Shown: positions 6,237-10,855 of the stretch, one piece after another
How positions within the stretch are numbered: the stretch's first letter is position 1
How the letters are laid out: every line of letters begins with the position of its first letter
NCBI GenBank assembly: GCA_910584115.1
Contig: CAJTYN010000103.1
Coordinates: forward strand, 1-10,855
DNA length: 10,855 bases
Source: an uncultured Lachnospiraceae bacterium
GTDB taxonomy: Bacteria; Bacillota; Clostridia; Lachnospirales; Lachnospiraceae
Direction: 5' to 3'
Position numbers and translations under genes: made by a program
The notes under the pieces: model-generated
Database searches by the model: none
What the model was told of the DNA's origin: nothing
What the model saw: only the letters and a program-made list of their open reading frames with translations

Positions 6237-6446
6237 CTAAACTATAACTTTTTCATCACACACAGCCGTGATTACCGGATCTTCGCGGTTCACAGTCTCA
6301 TAAAGAGATTGTGTCGTCTGCACCATATCCAGCACGACTTTATCCAGAATGACAACACCCTTGTTTACTTCCCTCATGTGTTCGAGGGTCTGTAGCGTGA
6401 TATCCGCCATCACCTCGTAGATCTGGGTTATCTTTTCCTTATCCAT
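6237..6446 (-). CDS. Small helical hypothetical protein
   Basis: This 69-residue acidic protein is predicted to be a long helix or coiled coil with regular Ile, Leu and Val spacing. It has no Cys or membrane segment. ATG 6446 is preceded by AAGGAGGTGA at 6-base spacing. It lies between two tiny membrane-protein genes and may be expressed with them. No family is recognised. Confidence 0.75.
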   Translation of the reverse strand: MDKEKITQIYEVMADITLQTLEHMREVNKGVVILDKVVLDMVQTTQSLYETVNREDPVITAVCDEKVIV

Positions 6447-6449
6447 TCT

Positions 6450-6653
6450 TCACCTCCTTAAGTAAAACAACATAAAGAAAAACGCAAAGATCAGCACCAT
6501 CCCCAACGCCATAAGCCCGGCCTCTACCAGAAACTTCAACCGCTCCATGCTCATGGGGACTTTCTCGTGCCGCTCAAGCCTTGCGGCCTTCAGCACCCGG
6601 TCAACATCTTTCTCGATCGTCTCGATCCTCTTGATAAAATCATCCAGGTTCAA
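6450..6653 (-). CDS. Small coiled-coil and membrane-anchor protein
   Basis: This 67-residue protein has a charged N-terminal helix (1-38, heptad-like Ile/Leu/Val pattern) and one C-terminal hydrophobic segment (about 41-65, ending in Arg-Arg). The design, a cytoplasmic coil tethered to the membrane, recalls XhlA-like phage proteins. However, those lie in lysis cassettes and this gene is in the early region, so the name is not applied. AAGGAGG is 9 bases before ATG 6653. Its stop lies inside the binding site of the next gene, so the two are probably coupled. Confidence 0.75.
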   Translation of the reverse strand: MNLDDFIKRIETIEKDVDRVLKAARLERHEKVPMSMERLKFLVEAGLMALGMVLIFAFFFMLFYLRR

Positions 6654-6735
6654 ATTTTCCTCCTTATCCTTGCGGTCACAGAGGAAATGTGGTAAACTAT
6701 CCTCGTAATCGCTAAGTGTGGGTTAGTGGTTACTG

Positions 6736-6766
6736 GCCCTGGCTGGTGTGGCTGCACCGCCGGGGC
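6736..6766 (+). other. Strong GC-rich hairpin in the 6654-6778 intergenic gap
   Basis: GCCCTGGC (6736-6743) pairs with GCCGGGGC (6759-6766). After a one-base bulge at 6744, GGTG (6745-6748) pairs with CACC (6755-6758), closing a 6-base loop. The one wobble pair (6740/6762) is U-G on the plus strand but A/C on the minus strand, so the stem is better as plus-strand RNA. No U tract follows on either strand, so it is not a classic terminator. A weak plus-strand promoter-like pair (TTGCGG 6670, 17 bp, TAAACT 6693) lies upstream. It could be a small RNA, a processing site or a protein site; unproven. Confidence 0.45.
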
Positions 6767-6778
6767 TGTGTTGATCTA

Positions 6779-7174
6779 TCAGCTAAGTCCCTTGCTGCGA
6801 AAATGATGTAAAAGAAAACGCGCCTCGCCTCTTCTCGCGTTCGCAGAGTTCAGTATGATAGCGCAAAACTCTTGTTCGCGTTCATTGCATCCTTGGTAAA
6901 AACCATCAATCTGCTTTTGCAGATCCATCTTTCTCCTTAACCACTCAGGGAAATACGCATACAGGGCCACAGAGATAGGATCCGTGTAATCTCTCTTGCA
7001 TTTTTTCTGCCAAAAATACTTTTTTTCCATCGGAAGTTTATCAAACCCCTCTGGCTCCTTTCCTAATAGGCTGTTCCATTTTCCTTGCAGTGCATCCCAA
7101 TAGATTTCATGAAGTTCTTCTATGCTGAATTTTTTCAAAATAAGAAGATTGTTTTCGCTCACTCCTACCTTCAC
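6779..7174 (-). CDS. Hypothetical phage protein
   Basis: This 131-residue protein is mainly helical and rich in Lys, Trp and Tyr, with a basic C-terminus ('HHFRSKG'). No catalytic motif or known domain is evident. The start is GTG 7174 with GGGAGG plus GGAGG upstream (7-base spacing). It lies downstream of the lytic promoter and is separated from the rest of the early operon by the hairpin region 6654-6778. Its upstream gap (7175-7310) carries promoter-leader copy A on the other strand. Codon use is more AT-rich than in the DNA metabolism block. Confidence 0.7.
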   Translation of the reverse strand: MKVGVSENNLLILKKFSIEELHEIYWDALQGKWNSLLGKEPEGFDKLPMEKKYFWQKKCKRDYTDPISVALYAYFPEWLRRKMDLQKQIDGFYQGCNEREQEFCAIILNSANARRGEARFLLHHFRSKGLS

Positions 7175-7232
7175 TCTCTCACCTCCCTCCCTTAAACTGC
7201 CTACGCCTTCTTAATTTCTTGGTTAAACATCC

Positions 7233-7302
7233 TTTAAAAATTTTTGATCTTGTGTTATCCTTTCTGTACAGGCGTTGCCGCGCCGAGTAAACAAGAAAGG
7301 AG
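7233..7302 (+). promoter_or_regulatory. Promoter-leader copy A (twin of 7988-8056)
   Basis: It has TTTAAA (7233-7238), a 17-bp spacer and TATCCT (7256-7261), then the palindrome CTGTACAG (7264-7271) spanning the expected +1. A hairpin follows with GGCG (7271-7274), a 6-base loop containing TGCC, and CGCC (7281-7284). Next come GAGTA and the binding site AGAAAGGAG. TCCTTTCT (7258-7265) is complementary to AGAAAGGA (7294-7301). The same order, with the same 17-bp spacing, is found at 7988-8056. It drives the rightward gene at 7311. Confidence 0.7.
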
Positions 7303-7310
7303 TAACTCAA

Positions 7311-7496
7311 ATGACTGATGCACTCAAAAGTGTGTTAAAGCAAATGTATGATGAATATTTGCGGACAGGATGTGCTGACTGGATAAGTATAAGCAATCCT
7401 GTTGGAAATCAACTTAAAACGCTTGGCTATGTCACGGATAACGTACAAGGGGATTTTAAGCTGACCGATAAAGGGATCGGATACTTTAAAACCTGA
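7311..7496 (+). CDS. Small winged-helix-like protein, rightward cargo gene
   Basis: This 61-residue protein has a helical first half and a C-terminal 'LKTLGYVTD-x4-GDFKLTDKGIGYF' segment, typical of the recognition-helix and wing region of small winged-helix proteins. The start is ATG 7311, with AAAGGAG 8 bases upstream; an upstream TTG at 7275 lies inside the leader hairpin and is rejected. It runs against the leftward lytic operon and has its own promoter, so it is probably expressed in the lysogen (inference). It ends at a convergent hairpin. No named family is assigned. Confidence 0.75.
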   Translation: MTDALKSVLKQMYDEYLRTGCADWISISNPVGNQLKTLGYVTDNVQGDFKLTDKGIGYFKT

Positions 7497-7502
7497 TCGC
7501 TT

Positions 7503-7523
7503 GCGGCGCCTTCAAGGTGCCGC
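7503..7523 (+). terminator. Hairpin terminator candidate between convergent genes
   Basis: GCGGCGCCTT and AAGGTGCCGC form a near-perfect stem starting 7 bases after the 7311 gene stops. The single wobble (7508/7518) is G-U on the plus strand and C/A on the minus strand, so it favours rightward transcripts. Only a broken U-rich run follows, so termination may be partial. It overlaps the last codons of the opposing gene. Confidence 0.5.
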
Positions 7524-7796
7524 TCCGTCTTCGTATGGGCTTCCAGATATCCGTTCCTCTGCGGAGGTCTGCTTCCCTTCGATATCGTAATTCGCAAGGT
7601 ATGTAACGATTGTATTGATACCCAATTCAACCTGCCACCACTCACCATCATTCGGAGATGTATGACAGCGCAAATAAAAATTTTTTGCATCCTTTCCAAA
7701 ATCCCTGCCGTTTACACGAAAAATTTTGTTCTTTACATCAATCTCAATCGTTTTCAGTTCAACGTCTGGTATAAAACGCTCTCGTCTTGTGACCAT
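7512..7796 (-). CDS. Hypothetical phage protein
   Basis: This 94-residue protein has a beta-rich central part ('IEIDVKNKIFRVNGRDFG', then 'GEWWQVELGINTIV') and an acidic tail. AAAGGAG is 8 bases before ATG 7796. It is convergent with the rightward gene 7311-7496, and its last codons lie in the shared hairpin. No family, Cys motif or membrane segment is seen. The start is clear; the function is unknown. Confidence 0.72.
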   Translation of the reverse strand: MVTRRERFIPDVELKTIEIDVKNKIFRVNGRDFGKDAKNFYLRCHTSPNDGEWWQVELGINTIVTYLANYDIEGKQTSAEERISGSPYEDGAAP

Positions 7797-7812
7797 TTTC
7801 TTGTCTCCTTTC

Positions 7813-7974
7813 CTAAACCGCCTGTGAAGTCCTGGCCGTATCCTGGTTTGTTTGCGCCTCTTTCATGATCACCATACCCTCCGCCACGCCAAGGATGTAA
7901 TTTTGCTTGCCCTTGTCAAGTTTAGGGATGGTTACGGAAAGGCGTTTGATGATGCTTTTTTCTTTTTCACTCAT
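7813..7974 (-). CDS. Small phage protein of the early control region
   Basis: This 53-residue protein has a helical plan, 'IIKRLSVTIPKLDKGKQNYI' then 'LGVAEGM'. It resembles, from memory, small unannotated proteins common near repressors in Firmicute phages and plasmids. ATG 7974 has AAAGGAGGTG upstream; the longer frame to 8109 would cross leader copy B and is rejected. The AAAGGAGG of this gene partly overlaps the -35 box of the opposing promoter at 7988, so the two transcription units are tightly interlocked. Confidence 0.75.
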   Translation of the reverse strand: MSEKEKSIIKRLSVTIPKLDKGKQNYILGVAEGMVIMKEAQTNQDTARTSQAV

Positions 7975-7987
7975 TGGCAACACCTCC

Positions 7988-8056
7988 TTTAAATTTTTGC
8001 GGTTTTGTGCTATCCTTTCTGTACAGGCTCTGCCAAGCCGAGTATATAGAAAGGAG
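7988..8056 (+). promoter_or_regulatory. Promoter-leader copy B (twin of 7233-7302)
   Basis: It has TTTAAA (7988-7993), a 17-bp spacer and TATCCT (8011-8016), then CTGTACAG (8019-8026). The hairpin GGCT (8026-8029), loop with TGCC, AGCC (8036-8039) follows, then GAGTA and AGAAAGGAG. Compared with copy A the fourth stem pair changes from G-C to T-A on both sides, a compensatory change. TCCTTTCT (8013-8020) can pair with AGAAAGGA (8048-8055), extended here to about 11 bp by flanking bases. It drives the rightward gene at 8065. Confidence 0.7.
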
Positions 8057-8064
8057 AGCACCCA

Positions 8065-8280
8065 TTGAAAATAGATGTTGATTTTGAAAAGATTTCCGAC
8101 GAAATACAAAACCGCATCAATTTTGTTATAGAGCAGGCTTCTAAGGATCCAGAGACAAACATCGAAAACTGCGTAGAAGCCGCAAATATCGCAAAATTGG
8201 TATGCATTTATGCACTTGAACTTTATACGGATGAACTTCGAGAAATCGTCTTGAATTTATCCCAAAACTCAACAAAATAA
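8065..8280 (+). CDS. Small acidic helical protein, rightward cargo gene
   Basis: This 71-residue acidic, all-helical protein starts with TTG 8065, 8 bases after GGAG in the leader; no ATG is nearby in frame. The sequence has no Cys pairs, membrane segment or known motif. It is unrelated to the other rightward gene (7311) although the two share a leader type. Like that gene it opposes the lytic operon and is probably on in the lysogen (inference). Its last 58 bases overlap the opposing gene 8223-8351. Confidence 0.7.
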   Translation: MKIDVDFEKISDEIQNRINFVIEQASKDPETNIENCVEAANIAKLVCIYALELYTDELREIVLNLSQNSTK

Positions 8281-8351
8281 TCAAACCCGCTTTTCTGAAT
8301 GGGCTTCTTGGGCGTTCTTACTGCCTTTGAAGCCTTTTTCTTTTTTGCCAC
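8223..8351 (-). CDS. Small basic protein in the Cro position
   Basis: This 42-residue protein has a Lys-rich N-terminal half and an aromatic segment 'FDYFVEFWDKF'. It is the first leftward frame after the lytic promoter (8392-8420), where lambdoid phages carry cro, but it has no HTH. GTG 8351 follows GGAGGTGA at long spacing and GGGAG at short spacing, so the start is moderate. A longer frame to 8444 would begin within the operators and ahead of the expected transcript start, and is rejected. It overlaps the opposing gene 8065-8280 by 58 bases. It may not be a real gene. Confidence 0.42.
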   Translation of the reverse strand: MAKKKKASKAVRTPKKPIQKSGFDYFVEFWDKFKTISRSSSV

Positions 8352-8373
8352 CTTACTCCCATCACCTCCGTCC

Positions 8374-8386
8374 TGTACTTTGTACA
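8374..8386. promoter_or_regulatory. Operator O1 (TGTAC-TTT-GTACA)
   Basis: This is a perfect 13-bp palindrome with centre at 8380. It covers the expected start point of the leftward lytic promoter, so a bound repressor would block it. It is one base different from O3. The likely ligand is the XRE repressor at 8504 (inference from position). Confidence 0.75.
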
Positions 8387-8391
8387 CCCAT

Positions 8392-8420
8392 ATAGTATCA
8401 CTTAGTACATTGTTTGTCAA
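8392..8420 (-). promoter_or_regulatory. Leftward lytic (early) promoter
   Basis: On the minus strand, TTGACA (8415-8420), a 17-bp spacer and TACTAT (8392-8397) with TG one base before it (extended -10) form the strongest promoter seen in the window. The start point would be near 8385, inside operator O1. Operator O2 lies in the spacer and touches the -35. It should drive the leftward early genes. Confidence 0.85.
8404..8416. promoter_or_regulatory. Operator O2 (imperfect copy)
   Basis: AGTACATTGTTTG matches 9 of 13 positions of the O1 sequence, with one good half-site. Its centre at 8410 is 30 bp from O1 and 27 bp from O3. It overlaps the spacer and -35 of the lytic promoter. It is probably a weaker repressor site. 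Confidence 0.5.
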
Positions 8421-8430
8421 GCATTTTATT

Positions 8431-8443
8431 TGTACCTTGTACA
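8431..8443. promoter_or_regulatory. Operator O3 (TGTAC-CTT-GTACA)
   Basis: This 13-bp palindrome differs from O1 at one central base. It ends 8 bp before the -35 box of the repressor promoter, and thus lies at about -44 to -56, where a bound repressor could activate or tune its own promoter. Confidence 0.75.
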
Positions 8444-8451
8444 TTTTTTTA

Positions 8452-8480
8452 TAGACATCCGGTTTTTTTTATTGTATAAT
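8452..8480 (+). promoter_or_regulatory. Repressor promoter
   Basis: TAGACA (8452-8457, 5 of 6 to consensus), a 17-bp spacer with a T-rich stretch, and a perfect TATAAT (8475-8480). Transcription would start near 8487, giving a very short 5' leader before the AAGGAGG at 8489-8495 of the repressor gene. Confidence 0.85.
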
Positions 8481-8503
8481 ACGTTCGTAAGGAGGATCGA
8501 GAA

Positions 8504-8878
8504 TTGAAAAATAGGTTGAAGGAAGTAAGGCGATTATGTCCAGAGCACGGAAAAAGCCAGGAAAGTTTTGCGAAGTTCTTAGGAATACCAAAATCCAATA
8601 TCACAAGTTATGAGGTTGGAAGGCGCACGCCGTCAGACGCTGTTATACAGTTAATCTGTGAAAAATGCAAAATAAATGAGCATTGGCTCCGAACCGGAGA
8701 GGGGGAACCCACGGTAAAAAGAACGAGAAATCAGGAAATACAAGAATTTGCAAACGATGTGATGGATGAATTGGATGAGTCTTTCAAAAAAAGATTTATC
8801 AATGCATTGGCGAAATTGGATGCGGGGGATTGGAAAACTATTGAAAAAATAGTATGCGAATTGATTAAGGGAGACTGA
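8504..8878 (+). CDS. XRE-family phage repressor (CI-like, short form)
   Basis: This 124-residue protein starts with TTG 8504, 8 bases after AAGGAGG. Residues about 4-62 form an XRE HTH: 'RLKEVRRLC', then 'KSQESFAKFLGIPKSNITSY' with 'EVGRRTPSD', then 'LICEKCKINEHWLRTGEGEP', the usual tail of Clostridial phage repressors. The C-terminal part (about 70-124) is a charged helical segment, probably for dimer or tetramer contacts. It has no S24/LexA-type protease domain, so induction by self-cleavage is not expected. It sits beside three palindromic operators and its own promoter and is the likely lysogeny master regulator. Confidence 0.87.
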   Translation: MKNRLKEVRRLCPEHGKSQESFAKFLGIPKSNITSYEVGRRTPSDAVIQLICEKCKINEHWLRTGEGEPTVKRTRNQEIQEFANDVMDELDESFKKRFINALAKLDAGDWKTIEKIVCELIKGD

Positions 8879-8889
8879 TTAAGTCCCCC
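8869..8889 (-). terminator. Hairpin terminator candidate for the 8895-9038 gene
   Basis: GGGAGACT (8869-8876) and AGTCCCCC (8882-8889) form an 8-position stem with a 5-base loop. The one imperfect pair (8872/8886) is A/C on the plus strand but U-G on the minus strand, so the stem favours leftward RNA. It starts 6 bases after the stop of the leftward gene and is followed by a UUAAUCAAUU stretch. It overlaps the end of the repressor gene. Confidence 0.5.
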
Positions 8890-8894
8890 TGATA

Positions 8895-9038
8895 TCATTT
8901 CATTATATTTTTTACACACCTATATATCTGTTTTAATATCCAAATATCGGTGATTTTACTCACCATGTTGCATATATTTTTGCGATACTTTTCCGCCTCT
9001 GCATCTTGAACACATGCTTGATCTTTTTGGTTTTCCAT
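8895..9038 (-). CDS. Small helical protein with G-tract upstream
   Basis: The frame from ATG 9038 encodes 47 residues with a polar N-terminus and a segment 'YRKNICNMVSKITDIWILKQ' then 'IYRCVKNIMK'. This looks like the small 'YRK-x-I...LK-x-IY' proteins common in Clostridial mobile elements (from memory). It has a clear leftward promoter (9089-9117). The region that should hold the binding site is an 11-base G run (9047-9057), 8 bases from the ATG. With eleven G the upstream ATG 9059 is also in frame and would add seven residues. The gene is divergent from the integrase and ends at a hairpin. The function is unknown. Confidence 0.72.
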   Translation of the reverse strand: MENQKDQACVQDAEAEKYRKNICNMVSKITDIWILKQIYRCVKNIMK

Positions 9039-9046
9039 AAGCGGTA

Positions 9047-9057
9047 CCCCCCCCCCC
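9047..9057. repeat. 11-base C tract (G tract on minus strand)
   Basis: Eleven consecutive C on the plus strand lie in the leader of the leftward gene 8895-9038. Such tracts slip during replication and are classic phase-variation elements. Here length changes would alter both the G-rich binding site and the frame between ATG 9059 and ATG 9038. It could also be partly a sequencing artefact. Confidence 0.85.
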
Positions 9058-9088
9058 ATTTTTCCAAATGTTTGTTCGGTGCCCTTAT

Positions 9089-9117
9089 ACTATCGCACAT
9101 GTGTTTGGATATGTCAA
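9089..9117 (-). promoter_or_regulatory. Promoter of the 8895-9038 gene
   Basis: On the minus strand, a perfect TTGACA (9112-9117), a 17-bp spacer and GATAGT (9089-9094) with TG one base upstream of it (extended -10). The start would be near 9082, giving a leader of about 45 bases that includes the G tract. Confidence 0.7.
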
Positions 9118-9134
9118 GGGGGAATTTGGTATTT

Positions 9135-9163
9135 TTCATATTTTTTATTAGCTTTTATATGAT
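9135..9163 (+). promoter_or_regulatory. Possible integrase promoter
   Basis: TTCATA (9135-9140), 17 bp and TATGAT (9158-9163, 5 of 6 to consensus) lie in a very AT-rich stretch about 50 bases before the integrase start. Other AT-rich boxes overlap, so the exact choice is uncertain. Confidence 0.4.
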
Positions 9164-9210
9164 TTATATATGTTTTTGTCGAAAAAAGTAGTCAAAGGAG
9201 GATGATATCT

Positions 9211-10776
9211 ATGAGGTTTGCGACTTACGGAAGAAAATCCGTCTACTCCGACAAGTCCGACTCTGTAAGCAATCAAGAGCGGATGTGCCGGGAGTATGCG
9301 CAAATGAGGTTTGAGGTGGAGTCGTTTGAGGTCTACTCAGACGAGGGATTTACGGGAGCGAACACGAACCGGCCGGGGCTGAAGAGGCTCATGGAGGATA
9401 TCGAGGACGGCCTGGTGGATGCCCTGATCGTGTACCAGCTCGACCGGATATCCCGGAATGTGAAGGATTTTGCGGACATATACTCGACTCTTGAGAAAAA
9501 GGGCGTGATGTTCGTGTCCATCAAGGAGAACATCGACACAGCTACACCGATCGGAAAAGCTATGATGTATGTGACCATGGTGTTTGCCCAGATGGAGCGG
9601 GAGACGATCGCGGCCAGGGTGGCAGACAACATGCGGGGGTTGGCAAAAAAAGGTCTGTGGATCGGTGGCAATCCGCCCCACGGATACACATCTCAGCGTG
9701 TAGAGATCGACGGGAAGATGCATGTGGCTATCTTTCCGGATCCAGAGGGCGTAAAGTACGTAAATTGGATATTCGACACTTTCCTGGAAGAAAAACAGTC
9801 CTTGCAGAGCATGGAGACGGCATTTAAAAACAAAGGGATAAAAACGATAAATGGAAAGTTTTTTTCACTCAGCCAGATCCGCAATTTTTTGACAACGCCG
9901 TACTGCGTCGAAGATACACCCGATGTATATGACTACTTTTCCTCTCTTGGATGCCAAATGGATCCTGGCTCCCCACGCGAAAAGTGGGATGGCACGCACG
10001 GAGTCATGGTGTACGGAAAGACCACGCACAAGACCGGGAGCCATACTCGCCAGGCACCAGATAAATGGATCGTGTGCATCGGATACCAAAAACCTTTTAT
10101 GCCGGCCGAAAAATGGCTGGCTGTACAAATGCGCCTCCACGAAAATCTTTTTGATAAAAAAATGAAGTATGATGTGCCTTTATTGAAGGGGATATTGCGT
10201 TGCGGGACCTGCGGCTGTTTGATGCAAGTCTCAAGAAAAAAAAGACAGTATGGTATCACGAGCCACTATTTTTGTGCCAAAAGAAAACGCCAAGGAATGG
10301 AGGCTTGCGATATGAAATCTATAAAATGCGATATCTTGGACGAAAAGATCTTGAGCAGGCTTCGAGAGATCGAAGATGATCCCGCACTCATCATGGATTA
10401 CATCAAAGATGATAAGCCCAAAAGGGGCAAGGGCGTTAAAGAGTTGGAGATCGATATCTCACGGATCTGCGCAAAGATAGAGCGATTGTCAGAAATCCTT
10501 GTTGATGCAGGAGGATCTGCGGCGGTGAAACACATACTATCCCAGATTGAAAAAGAGGATATGAATTTGGAGGCCTTGAAGAGAGAATTTGAAATCGCAA
10601 AGACAGAGGAAAAGAGGGAGCGAAAAAACAAAAGGTCGGCTGAGGCAAAAGTTGCTGAAATCACACATCTGATCAGGGGGATGGACGGATTTTCTGCGAC
10701 AGAGAAGAATGCGATCCTAAAAGAACTCATAAAGGAATGTAGGTGGGACGGAGAGACTCTTTTTTGGCGTGTTTAA
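9211..10776 (+). CDS. int: Large serine recombinase (site-specific integrase)
   Basis: This 521-residue protein carries the resolvase/invertase catalytic domain at about 1-145. It has 'YGRKS' with the expected nucleophile Ser10, 'LDRISRN' (77-83) and 'AQMERETIAARV' (126-137, start of the long E helix). The 'recombinase' DNA-binding domain follows (about 155-300). A zinc ribbon has C331-x2-C334, C355 and C366, then a coiled-coil-like Glu/Lys segment (about 408-482), as in phiC31 and TP901-1 type integrases. These enzymes join attP and attB by a Ser-linked 2-bp staggered cut; excision needs a directionality factor that I cannot identify here. ATG 9211 lies 9 bases after AGGAGG; the ATG at 9202 abuts that site and is rejected. 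The length is typical, and no lesion is seen. Confidence 0.95.
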   Translation: MRFATYGRKSVYSDKSDSVSNQERMCREYAQMRFEVESFEVYSDEGFTGANTNRPGLKRLMEDIEDGLVDALIVYQLDRISRNVKDFADIYSTLEKKGVMFVSIKENIDTATPIGKAMMYVTMVFAQMERETIAARVADNMRGLAKKGLWIGGNPPHGYTSQRVEIDGKMHVAIFPDPEGVKYVNWIFDTFLEEKQSLQSMETAFKNKGIKTINGKFFSLSQIRNFLTTPYCVEDTPDVYDYFSSLGCQMDPGSPREKWDGTHGVMVYGKTTHKTGSHTRQAPDKWIVCIGYQKPFMPAEKWLAVQMRLHENLFDKKMKYDVPLLKGILRCGTCGCLMQVSRKKRQYGITSHYFCAKRKRQGMEACDMKSIKCDILDEKILSRLREIEDDPALIMDYIKDDKPKRGKGVKELEIDISRICAKIERLSEILVDAGGSAAVKHILSQIEKEDMNLEALKREFEIAKTEEKRERKNKRSAEAKVAEITHLIRGMDGFSATEKNAILKELIKECRWDGETLFWRV

Positions 10777-10778
10777 AC

Positions 10779-10855
10779 TCATCTTTTTATAGTGTATCCT
10801 TCCGGGTTCATGCTGGCTCCGGCCATGGCATCCCGCATCGCCTCCACACCGATCT
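10779..10855 (-). CDS. C-terminal end of an unidentified opposing gene
   Basis: The minus strand is open from the right edge to TGA at 10779-10781, giving 24 residues (Ala/Met-rich, then 'NPEGYTIKR'). It is tail to tail with the integrase with only 2 bases between stops. Because integrase genes usually mark a prophage end, this may be a chromosomal gene at the insertion site, or a gene rebuilt by the att core. I do not recognise the protein, and a phage gene is equally possible. Confidence 0.5.
   Translation of the reverse strand, partial: IGVEAMRDAMAGASMNPEGYTIKR

Noticed and set aside
7975..8109. N-terminal extension of the 7813 gene
   Set aside because: It crosses leader copy B; ATG 7974 has a clear AAAGGAGG.
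8352..8444. N-terminal extension of the 8223 gene to ATG 8444
   Set aside because: It would be coded by the operators and the lytic promoter itself and start upstream of the expected transcript start.
9333..9723. Two long leftward frames opposite the integrase catalytic domain
   Set aside because: They are antisense shadows of a well-conserved enzyme, with no binding sites.
1..10855. CRISPR arrays, tRNA, rRNA or insertion sequences
   Set aside because: No regularly spaced repeats, tRNA-like cloverleaf or transposase frames were seen.

Overview
This window is the early, control and integration region of a temperate phage (prophage) or closely related element from a Gram-positive, low-to-mid GC bacterium. 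The host is probably one of the gut-type Clostridia, but that is inferred from style (very strong AAGGAGG-type ribosome binding sites, GTG and TTG starts, and Lin1244-type replication, DUF3799-type nuclease and large serine integrase families), not from a species marker.

Layout. From the left edge to about 6650 lies a leftward (minus-strand) run of about twenty tightly packed, often overlapping genes. They are, in transcription order from right to left: small coiled-coil and membrane proteins (6653-6117), an XRE-type regulator broken by two frameshifts (6103-5594), several small unknown genes, an intact HTH-like gene (5206-4925), two adjacent miniature CxxC/CxxC zinc-binding genes (4372-3990), and then a DNA metabolism block. 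That block holds a RecE/DUF3799-like PD-(D/E)XK nuclease, a 165-residue zinc-ribbon protein, a single-strand binding protein with an acidic tip, an ERCC4-fold nuclease, and a Lin1244/DUF4373-type replication protein. From 6780 to 8350 the leftward genes alternate with two rightward genes (7311-7496 and 8065-8280). These two encode unrelated proteins but have nearly the same promoter and 5' leader.

The switch lies at 8374-8480. A strong leftward promoter (TTGACA, 17 bp, extended -10) and a rightward promoter (TAGACA, 17 bp, TATAAT) for a 124-residue XRE repressor are separated by three copies, two perfect, of a TGTAC-TTGTACA-type operator. To the right, a 47-residue leftward gene has its own promoter and an 11-base G tract directly upstream of its start. 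It is followed by a 521-residue large serine recombinase reading rightward. The window ends in the last 24 codons of an opposing gene 2 bp past the integrase, which may be chromosomal DNA flanking the element.

How the genes work together (inference). Repressor bound at the three operators would silence the leftward lytic promoter and tune its own promoter. When repression is lifted, the leftward transcript would express the small control genes and then the recombination and replication genes. The serine recombinase inserts and excises the element. The two rightward genes oppose lytic transcription and carry their own promoters, so they look like lysogen-expressed cargo under a shared control signal. 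That twin promoter-leader, with one compensatory base-pair change in its hairpin, is the most unusual item in the window.
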